A stretch of DNA of 16,979 nt from Syntrophobacteria bacterium. Lineage in GTDB: Bacteria; Desulfobacterota; Syntrophobacteria; JARFUL01. The position numbers were made by a program, and so were the translations under genes. The notes under the pieces were generated by a model. That model was not told the origin of the DNA. It saw only the letters and a program-made list of their open reading frames with translations, and searched no databases. Positions 11,581 through 16,979 of this stretch are shown one piece after another (position 1 is the first letter of the stretch; every line of letters starts with the position of its first letter). Where the stretch lies: the NCBI GenBank assembly GCA_029289015.1, contig JARFUL010000144.1, positions 1 to 16,979 on the forward strand, in the 5' to 3' direction.

Positions 11581-13155
11581 ATGCTCCCTTTTGCGCGCCG
11601 GGTGCCAGCTTTATGGGGGCTCGCGATGCTGCTTCACCACGAGTTCATAAAAACGGCCAAGAGATACGGCCCCAAGACCGCGATCATAGACAGGTATGCC
11701 CAGAGGAGCCTCACCTATTCCCAAACCCTTGCCGCGGTGCTGATTCTGGCCGCAAGGCTTGGGAGATTGCCGGATAAACACATAGGCATAATGATCCCCA
11801 ACTCCGCGGGTGCCATACTTTCCATCCTCGGCACGCTCAGCGCGGGGAAGGTGCCTGTGATGATAAACTACGCGACCGGCGCGCTGGAGAACACCCGCTA
11901 CGCCCAAGAGATGTGCGGCTTCGAAGCCACCGTCACCTCAAGAGCCCTCCTAGACAAGCTGGGTTGCGAGCCCTCGGGCTCCATGGTCTTCATCGAGGAG
12001 ATGATGCGCGGGGTGAGCCTCTATGAGAAGATCAGGGCCGCGCTCTTGGCCCGGCTGCCCGCGGGGGTTATTCTGAGCCTTCTCCCCGGGTCCGAAATGG
12101 ACGACGACGTGGTAATACTCTTCACCTCCGGCAGCGAAAAGCAGCCCAAGGGCGTAAGGCTGACCCACAGGAACATCGGCTCGAACGTGAACTCCATGAC
12201 GCGGGCCCTCGACGTGGGCGCGCATGACGTGATGCTGTGCAACCTGCCCCTGTTCCACGTGTACGGCCACTCCGTCAACCTCTGGCTCCCCATCGCGTGC
12301 GGGATGACCATGGTCACCTGCGCCAACCCCCTGGAGTTCAGAAGGGTCACCGCGCTGATAAGAGAGGAGAAGGTAACGGTCCTCGGGGGCACGCCCTTCT
12401 TTCTCCGGGGATACCTCAAGAAGTCGGACCCCGGCGACTTTGACGGGCTGAGGCTCGTAATAGTGGGCGCGGACAAGGCCCCGGAGTCCCTCAGGAGGGG
12501 GTTCGAGGAGAAGCACGGCATAGAGATATACGAGGGCTACGGAACCACGGAAACGAGCCCGGTGGTCTCCGCAAACCTGCCGGGCGCCAACAGGCCCGGC
12601 TCCATCGGCCGGCCGATTCCCGGGGTTGAGGTCAAGATCGTGGACCTGGACACCGGCCAGGAGTTGCCCGCCGGATCCGAGGGCAAGATCATGGTGAAGG
12701 GTGATCTGGTGATGAAGGGCTACGTGCGCGACCCTGAAGAGACCCGCAACAGGATAAAGGACGGCTGGTACGACACCGGTGACATGGGGCTGCTGGACGA
12801 GGACGGGTATCTATGGCACAGGGGAAGGCTCAGGAGATTTGTAAAGATAGGCGGCGAGATGGTCTCCCTTGTAAGAACGGAAGATGTTCTCGAAGATGCT
12901 ATTGCCCAGGGTGTTGAATACTGTGTAGTCGATATTCCAGATGATGTAAAAGGCGCGCAAATTGTAGCTGCAGTATCGAAAGAGATAAATGAGAAAGAAG
13001 TGCTGAAGAAAATGTCCGAAAGATTACATAATATTTCCCTGCCAAGACAGTTCGTTGTAATTGATGAATTACCAAAGATGGGCAGTGGCAAGGTTGACTT
13101 CAGGACAACAACTGAGATGGTAATGGAAATCCTAAGGGCAAGTAATAATGATTGA
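11581..13155 (+). CDS. Aas-like acyl-ACP/acyl-CoA ligase (AMP-binding)
   Basis: A 524-residue adenylate-forming enzyme that activates a fatty or other carboxylic acid with ATP. Core motifs: phosphate loop FTSGSEKQPKGV, PLFHVYGHS, GADKAPESLRRGF, IYEGYGTTETSP, YDTGDMG, RGRLRRFVKIGGEMVSL, and near the end GSGKVDF with the catalytic lysine. The GSEKQPKG loop and GSGKVDF ending resemble the ligase half of Aas (2-acylglycerophosphoethanolamine acyltransferase/acyl-ACP synthetase), here stand-alone without the acyltransferase. An ATG at 11626 (MLLHHEFIKTAKRYG) starts where homologues usually do, so 11581 may add 15 residues; both sites have weak ribosome binding. From ~12850 on, codon use turns AT-rich (see findings), though the frame and motifs continue intact. 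Confidence 0.88.
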   Translation: MLPFARRVPALWGLAMLLHHEFIKTAKRYGPKTAIIDRYAQRSLTYSQTLAAVLILAARLGRLPDKHIGIMIPNSAGAILSILGTLSAGKVPVMINYATGALENTRYAQEMCGFEATVTSRALLDKLGCEPSGSMVFIEEMMRGVSLYEKIRAALLARLPAGVILSLLPGSEMDDDVVILFTSGSEKQPKGVRLTHRNIGSNVNSMTRALDVGAHDVMLCNLPLFHVYGHSVNLWLPIACGMTMVTCANPLEFRRVTALIREEKVTVLGGTPFFLRGYLKKSDPGDFDGLRLVIVGADKAPESLRRGFEEKHGIEIYEGYGTTETSPVVSANLPGANRPGSIGRPIPGVEVKIVDLDTGQELPAGSEGKIMVKGDLVMKGYVRDPEETRNRIKDGWYDTGDMGLLDEDGYLWHRGRLRRFVKIGGEMVSLVRTEDVLEDAIAQGVEYCVVDIPDDVKGAQIVAAVSKEINEKEVLKKMSERLHNISLPRQFVVIDELPKMGSGKVDFRTTTEMVMEILRASNND

Positions 13156-13554
13156 GTAAAGAGTTCACGTTTAACTTCCGTTTATATTCTTTCCAATATT
13201 GAAGATCATCTTATGAAATAGCCAAAATTGTCGTTGGTTTTTCTCCGACCGTATGATATATGAAGTCATAGCCATTGAAGTGGATATATAGTTAGAATTA
13301 TCGACATAACAAAATTTTGGATGGTCTGGCGCCAGCCCGTGATACCCCATTTACGCTCTGTTCTGTTTGGTCAAAAATAAGCGTGCCGTAGAGCCAGCGC
13401 GGTTTAAGGTTTATCGCCCAAGTGCCGAATAGGAGTTAGGTTGAACAATACCGACGAAGATTACAATCGGCCGCGTTGTGCGCTGAAAGAATAGGACCAA
13501 TGCGCAACGCATCACAGACCTTGCGGATCGTCTTGGGGTTCATGGGGCCGCTTT
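12850..13554. other. Low-GC, mosaic segment with decayed intergenic part
   Basis: GC per 60-base line falls from 40/60 and 36/60 (12601-12720) to 29/60 (12841), 27, 22 and 20/60 (12901-13080), and 16/60 at 13141-13200, then recovers beyond about 13320. The change begins inside the acyl-ligase gene and ends before the TrkA fragment. After the ligase stop (13155) the next 400 bases hold no convincing gene. A 59-codon minus-strand frame (13350-13171) and a short one reading MNPKTIRKVCDALRIG (start near 13542) show no recognisable family. An imperfect inverted pair (about 13474-13484 with 13502-13510) is present. The segment looks acquired or recombined. Confidence 0.6.
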
Positions 13555-13785
13555 TTGTTGCGCGTGGAGATACCTCCGGGCTCACACTCCATCGGCATGA
13601 CCTTAAAAGATATCGCGCAGCTGAAGAAGTTCCCTAAAGAGTGCGTGTTCATGGGGATCTACCACGAGGAGGATGACACCTTTCGCATCCCCCAGGGAGA
13701 CCATGTGATCAAGGAGTGGGACACGGTCTTTTTGGTCTCCAAGTCCAAGTACATAACCCAGGCCACGAATCTGCTCATAAAGTAA
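13555..13785 (+). pseudogene. Orphan TrkA C-terminal (RCK_C) domain fragment
   Basis: The frame encodes a recognisable RCK_C/TrkA_C domain: VEIPPGSHSIGMTLKDIAQL, then KFPKECVFMGIYHEEDD, FRIPQGDHVIKEWDTVFLVS, and a last helix YITQATNLLIK. In potassium-uptake regulators this follows a ~140-residue NAD-binding RCK_N domain. Here the N-terminal domain is absent: 60 bases upstream the frame meets TAG (13492-13494), and the codons between do not resemble TrkA. The only start codons are TTGs at 13555/13558 with no ribosome binding site. It is best read as the surviving 3' end of a trkA-type gene cut by the event that brought the AT-rich segment. Host-like GC resumes here. Confidence 0.8.
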
Positions 13786-13810
13786 GGATGATGCGCACCA
13801 CCCCCGTTCA

Positions 13811-13838
13811 TTGCGATGGCCGCGTGTTAGGATAGATT
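13811..13838 (+). promoter_or_regulatory. Possible promoter of the kor operon
   Basis: TTGCGA (13811-13816) and TAGATT (13833-13838) are 16 bases apart, about 95 bases before the ferredoxin-subunit start. The match is moderate; no operator or riboswitch is evident in the leader. Confidence 0.35.
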
Positions 13839-13932
13839 ATGGCGATATCCCGCGCAAGAGGCTCCGGGCAGACCGGGCGCGCGTTCGATTTTTACCGCCG
13901 CGCCTAAAAACCCGGCATACTTTCGAAAGAGC

Positions 13933-14208
13933 ATGGCAAAGAGACCCAAGACGTCCAAAAAGGCCAAGGCAAAGGCCGCGAAGAAGAAAGACGCGCCGGT
14001 CTACGAGATCGAGGTCTACGAGGACTGGTGCAAGAAGTGCGGCCTGTGCGAGGCCTTCTGCCCCCAAGAGGGCCTCGAAATGGACGAGGAGGGCAGGGTC
14101 CGGCTCGCGGACAGTTCAAAGTGCACCGGGTGCAGGCTCTGCGAGCTTCGCTGCCCCGATTTTGCCATCCGCGTAAAGGAGAAGAAAGCCCGAGAGGCCC
14201 AAGGATAG
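13933..14208 (+). CDS. korD: 2-oxoacid:ferredoxin oxidoreductase, delta (ferredoxin) subunit
   Basis: A 91-residue protein whose basic, lysine/alanine-rich tail (1-21) precedes a two-[4Fe-4S] ferredoxin. The motifs are CKKCGLCEAFCP (~33-44) and CTGCRLCELRCP (~64-75), both with full CxxCxxCxxxCP spacing. It passes electrons from the TPP-bearing core to soluble ferredoxin in the cytoplasm. GAAAGAG precedes the ATG closely. It is first in a four-gene operon, only 5 bases before the alpha subunit. The order delta-alpha-beta-gamma is the usual one for 2-oxoglutarate or branched-chain oxoacid enzymes. Confidence 0.93.
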   Translation: MAKRPKTSKKAKAKAAKKKDAPVYEIEVYEDWCKKCGLCEAFCPQEGLEMDEEGRVRLADSSKCTGCRLCELRCPDFAIRVKEKKAREAQG

Positions 14209-14213
14209 CTAAA

Positions 14214-15371
14214 ATGGCTGAAAAGAGGCGTAAAAAAGCGAGCCCCAGGCTTCTCATGGGCAACGAAGCTGTGGTGGAGGCCGCGCTTGCTGTGGGGTGC
14301 ACCTTCTTCGCGGGCTACCCCATTACCCCCTCCACGGAGATCGCGGAGCTCCTGGCCAGGAGGCTCCCCCAGGCGGGGGGCACCTTCATCCAGATGGAGG
14401 ACGAGATCGCGAGCCTCGGCGCGGTGATAGGCGCGTCCATAGCGGGCGCGAAGGCCATGACCGCGACCAGCGGCCCGGGCTTCTCCCTGATGCAGGAGAA
14501 CATCGGCTACGCGATCGTGGCGGAGGTGCCCTGCGTGATAGTGAACGTGATGAGGGGCGGCCCGAGCTCCGGGCTCCCCACCATGCCGGAGCAGGGGGAC
14601 GTGATGCAGGCCCGCTGGGGCACCCACGGCGACCACCTCATGATCGTCCTGGCCGCGTCCACGGTGAGGGACTCCTTCGACGTGACGGTCCGCGCGTTCA
14701 ACCTGGCCGAGAAGTTCCGCACCCCGGTGATCGTGCTCTCCGACGAGACGGTCGCGCACACGAGGGAGAAGGTGGTGCTCCCGGAAAAGGACGAGGTGGT
14801 TGTCGTGGAGCGCCCGCGGCCCCAGGTGCCCCCGGAGTGGTACATACCCTACGAGGACACCCCCTCCGGGGTGCCCGCGATGGCCCGCTGGGGCCAGGGG
14901 TACCGCAACCACGTCACCGGGCTTATTCACGATATCAGGGGCTTCCCCACCCAGCGGCCCGACGAGATCGCGCACTTCAAGTCCAGGCTGACCCGCAAGA
15001 TCATCCAGCACATCGGTGAGATCACCTGGGTGGAGGAGTATTTTCTCGACAGCGCCGAGGTCGCGGTGGTGGCCTACGGCTCGGTGTTTCGGTCCGCGCT
15101 CAGCGCGGTGCGGGAGGCCCGAAAAGCGGGGGTAAAGGCCGGGCTTCTCAAGCTGGTGACGCTCTTCCCCTTTCCCGATGAAGAGATAAAAAGGCTCGCA
15201 AAAAAGAGCTCCCTCATCGTGGTGCCCGAGCTGAACCAGGGCCAGATCGCGAGGGAGGTGGAGCGGGCCGCCCGGGGCCTGTGCTCCGTGGAGAGGCTGG
15301 GCCGCATCGACGGCCGCCTCATCGGCCCGAAAGAGATTATTGAGCTTTTAACTGAGGTGAGCCATGCCTGA
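14214..15371 (+). CDS. korA: 2-oxoacid:ferredoxin oxidoreductase, alpha subunit
   Basis: A 385-residue subunit, the normal length for KorA-type alpha chains. The pyrophosphate-side domain starts with RLLMGNEAVVEAALAVGC and FFAGYPITPSTEIAELL, followed by MEDEIASLGAVIGASIAGAK, TSGPGFSLMQENIGYA, and RGGPSSGLPT. The transketolase C-terminal-like domain begins near 270 (AEVAVVAYGSVFRSAL) and carries LFPFPDEEI and VPELNQGQIAREVER. With the beta chain it forms the active site that decarboxylates a 2-oxoacid to acyl-CoA and reduces ferredoxin. ATG 14214 has AAGGA about 8 bases upstream; longer in-frame extension lies over the delta gene. Its last 8 bases overlap the beta gene. 2-Oxoglutarate is the likeliest substrate, but it could be another 2-oxoacid. 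Confidence 0.94.
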   Translation: MAEKRRKKASPRLLMGNEAVVEAALAVGCTFFAGYPITPSTEIAELLARRLPQAGGTFIQMEDEIASLGAVIGASIAGAKAMTATSGPGFSLMQENIGYAIVAEVPCVIVNVMRGGPSSGLPTMPEQGDVMQARWGTHGDHLMIVLAASTVRDSFDVTVRAFNLAEKFRTPVIVLSDETVAHTREKVVLPEKDEVVVVERPRPQVPPEWYIPYEDTPSGVPAMARWGQGYRNHVTGLIHDIRGFPTQRPDEIAHFKSRLTRKIIQHIGEITWVEEYFLDSAEVAVVAYGSVFRSALSAVREARKAGVKAGLLKLVTLFPFPDEEIKRLAKKSSLIVVPELNQGQIAREVERAARGLCSVERLGRIDGRLIGPKEIIELLTEVSHA

Positions 15372-16206
15372 ATATACCAAGCTGATCCATAGATACCTGC
15401 GCCACGACAAGAAGTTTCCCCACATCTGGTGCCCCGGGTGCGGCAACGGGATTCTTCTGGGCGCGATGATCAGGGCCATAGACCGCCTGGGCTACGACAA
15501 GGACGAGGTCGCGGTAATATCTGGGATAGGGTGCTCCTCGAGGCTTCCCGTGTACGTGGACTTTAACACCATGCACACCACCCACGGCCGCGCGCTCACC
15601 TTTGCCACCGGGGTGAAGCTCGCGAACCCGTCCCTTAATGTCATCGTGATAATGGGGGACGGCGACGCGATCGCGATAGGCGGCAACCATTTTATCCACG
15701 CGGCCCGCCGCAACCTCAACATCACCGCGGTCATCATGAACAACTCCATCTACGGCATGACCGGCGGCCAGTATTCCCCCACCACCCCCTACGGCGCCTA
15801 TGCCTCCACCGCGCCATACCGCAACATAGAGCACGCGTTCTCCATCTCGGAGCTGGCCGTGTGCTCGGGCGCGGTCTTCGTGGGCCGGGGCACGGTGTAC
15901 CACGTCCGGCTTCTGGACAGGCTCATCGAGCAGGCGTGCGCGAAGCGGGGCTTCTCCGTGGTGGAGGTGCTCACCCACTGCCACGTGCAGTACGGCCGCA
16001 GGAACGAGCTGGGGGGCCCGGTGGAGATGATGAAGATGCACAAGGAGAACGCGGTGAAGGTGGAAGACGCGGCCAAAATGTCTCCCAAGGAGCTAGAGGG
16101 CAAGTTCACCATCGGCGTGCTGGCGGACAGGGAAAAGCCCATCTACAACCAGGAGTACCAGGCCATCCGGGACAGGGCCGCAAGGGAGGCCGAAGGGAAG
16201 GAATAG
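15364..16206 (+). CDS. korB: 2-oxoacid:ferredoxin oxidoreductase, beta (TPP) subunit
   Basis: A 280-residue beta chain, of KorB length. It carries WCPGCGNGILL at ~23, ISGIGCSSRLP, and the thiamine pyrophosphate/Mg motif GDGDAIAIGGNHFIHAARRN with INN-type ending VIMNNSIYGMTGGQ at ~130-140. A substrate-channel segment STPTAP-like SPTTPYGAYASTAP follows, and the C-terminal tail includes VEVLTHCHVQYGRRN. It binds TPP and makes the hydroxyacyl intermediate. Its start overlaps the alpha stop (ATGCCTGA), so the two are translationally coupled, with GAGGTGAGCC before the ATG. The gamma gene follows 11 bases later. Confidence 0.95.
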   Translation: MPEYTKLIHRYLRHDKKFPHIWCPGCGNGILLGAMIRAIDRLGYDKDEVAVISGIGCSSRLPVYVDFNTMHTTHGRALTFATGVKLANPSLNVIVIMGDGDAIAIGGNHFIHAARRNLNITAVIMNNSIYGMTGGQYSPTTPYGAYASTAPYRNIEHAFSISELAVCSGAVFVGRGTVYHVRLLDRLIEQACAKRGFSVVEVLTHCHVQYGRRNELGGPVEMMKMHKENAVKVEDAAKMSPKELEGKFTIGVLADREKPIYNQEYQAIRDRAAREAEGKE

Positions 16207-16217
16207 GGGGGCCACCG

Positions 16218-16760
16218 GTGCGCTATGAGATAAGGCTGAGCGGCTCGGGAGGGCAGGGGCTGGTCCTCGCGGGCATAATCCTCGCGGAGGCCGCGGGGAT
16301 CCATGACGCGCGGTTCGTGGCCCAGACCCAGAGCTACGGGACCGAGGCCAGGGGAGGCAAGTCGAGGAGCGACGTGGTCATCAGCGACGAGGAGATAGAC
16401 TTCCCCCACGCTGAGAGCCTCGACTGCCTCGTGGCCATGAACCAGGACGCGTTCGACGGCTATTACAGGGAGCTCAAAAAGGGAGGCGTTTTGGTGGTGG
16501 ACTCCACCCTGGTGGAGCAGACCGTAGCGCCCCACGCGCTGGAGTTCCCCTTCACCGAGCTCGCCCGGGAAAAGGTGGGCCGTGAGATCACCTCGACGAT
16601 CATGGCGCTGGGCGCGCTGTCGGTTATCACGGGCAAGGTCTCCATGGCCGGGCTTACCCGCGCGGTGAAGGGGCGGGCGCCCGGGGGGACCGGCAAGATA
16701 AACCTCAAGGCCCTGAAGATGGGCGCGAAGATCGCGTCCGAATTATTGAAAGACCGTTGA
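16218..16760 (+). CDS. korC: 2-oxoacid:ferredoxin oxidoreductase, gamma subunit
   Basis: A 180-residue gamma chain. The N-terminal signature LSGSGGQGLVLAGIILAEAA is clear, followed by QTQSYGTEARGGKSRSDVVI, LVAMNQDAFDGYY, and LGALSVITGKVSMAGLTRAV: the POR gamma domain over its usual length. The GTG start at 16218 is chosen because AGGGGGG lies 7 bases upstream and the protein then begins MRYEIRLSG, as its relatives do. It completes the delta-alpha-beta-gamma set and helps bind CoA in the known enzymes. No T-run terminator follows; a CCGGG/CCCGG hairpin lies near 16771-16788. Confidence 0.94.
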   Translation: MRYEIRLSGSGGQGLVLAGIILAEAAGIHDARFVAQTQSYGTEARGGKSRSDVVISDEEIDFPHAESLDCLVAMNQDAFDGYYRELKKGGVLVVDSTLVEQTVAPHALEFPFTELAREKVGREITSTIMALGALSVITGKVSMAGLTRAVKGRAPGGTGKINLKALKMGAKIASELLKDR

Positions 16761-16855
16761 TTTTAATTTACCGGGTATCCATGCCCGGGCCCGCGCGGCC
16801 CCAGCCCTTCGGGTGATCATCTATTACGCGGGGCCGGCCGCCAGGAGGTCAGGCT

Positions 16856-16979
16856 ATGATAGAGTATGTGTTCACCCTGGACAACGGCATGGCCCACAGG
16901 TTCGTGGTGGACCCGGACAGGGGCTATGGCCGGGCCCTATGCGACGCGGACCACGCGTGGTGGACGGACCTGGATTTTC
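16856..16979 (+). CDS. Unidentified protein, 5' partial
   Basis: The frame opens at ATG 16856 with an excellent AGGAGG 7 bases upstream and runs off the window after 41 codons. The visible part begins MIEYVFTLDNGMAHRFVVDPD and continues GYGRALCDADHAWWTDLDF. The opening beta hairpin and WTxLxF stretch recall a family of small proteins whose C-terminus carries clustered cysteines, but the deciding part is outside the window, so I give no function. It lies 95 bases after korC in the same direction and may be co-transcribed. Confidence 0.7.
   Translation, partial: MIEYVFTLDNGMAHRFVVDPDRGYGRALCDADHAWWTDLDF

Noticed and set aside
13171..13350. 59-codon minus-strand ORF beginning MGYHGLAPDHPK
   Set aside because: It is open only within the AT-rich scar, has no ribosome binding site, and matches no family I recognise; probably chance.
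10960..13811. 13-base exact repeat CCACCCCCGTTCA near 10958-10970 and 13799-13811
   Set aside because: About one or two such matches are expected by chance in a 17-kb window; no structure or gene links them.
1..16979. CRISPR array, insertion sequence or integrase
   Set aside because: No regularly spaced repeats, no transposase or integrase motif, and no long terminal inverted repeats were found on either strand.

Overview
The window reads as part of the chromosome of a GC-rich, anaerobic, two-membraned bacterium. A member of Desulfobacterota (the former Deltaproteobacteria) fits best, but this is inference. Supporting signs are a ferredoxin-dependent 2-oxoacid oxidoreductase operon, a ferredoxin-nitroreductase fusion, OmpA-type and coiled-coil lipoproteins that need an outer membrane, an AsmA-like protein, DUF3047 and DUF456 proteins, and a cyclic di-GMP-I (GEMM-I) riboswitch. 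Most genes use GAG, CTC, AGG and GCG heavily, except one AT-rich patch near 12.85-13.3 kb.

Layout. 1-800: tRNA-Lys(CTT) on the minus strand. Next to it a good sigma70-type promoter drives a structured leader with an internal terminator and a 54-residue basic protein with its own terminator. 1.0-2.6 kb: a truncated exported protein, a DUF3047 exported protein, and a convergent DUF456 membrane protein. 2.6-7.0 kb: a TetR regulator with an operator at its own promoter, followed by an unusually short aldehyde dehydrogenase, a possible GNAT-fold protein, a hotdog thioesterase and a ferredoxin-nitroreductase; this looks like one catabolic or detoxification unit. 7.1-8.0 kb: an MscS channel. 8.0-10.9 kb, minus strand: four envelope genes (AsmA-like, unknown, coiled-coil lipoprotein, VWA/OmpA lipoprotein) ending in a strong terminator.

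11.1-11.5 kb, minus strand, is the most interesting part. A sigma28 (FliA)-like promoter starts transcription at the edge of a cyclic di-GMP-I riboswitch aptamer. A hairpin expression platform follows, and then a 53-residue protein made only of flagellar rod/hook terminal-motif sequence. No other flagellar gene is present. 11.6-13.8 kb: an Aas-like acyl-ACP/acyl-CoA ligase whose last ~90-100 codons switch abruptly to AT-rich codon use, then about 400 bp of decayed sequence, then an orphan TrkA C-terminal domain. This looks like a recombination scar (or, less likely, an assembly join). 13.9-16.8 kb: korDABC, the four subunits of a 2-oxoacid:ferredoxin oxidoreductase, tightly packed. The window ends inside an unidentified gene.

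Together the genes suggest ferredoxin-linked anaerobic metabolism of organic acids and aldehydes, envelope maintenance, and a small motility output wired to cyclic di-GMP.
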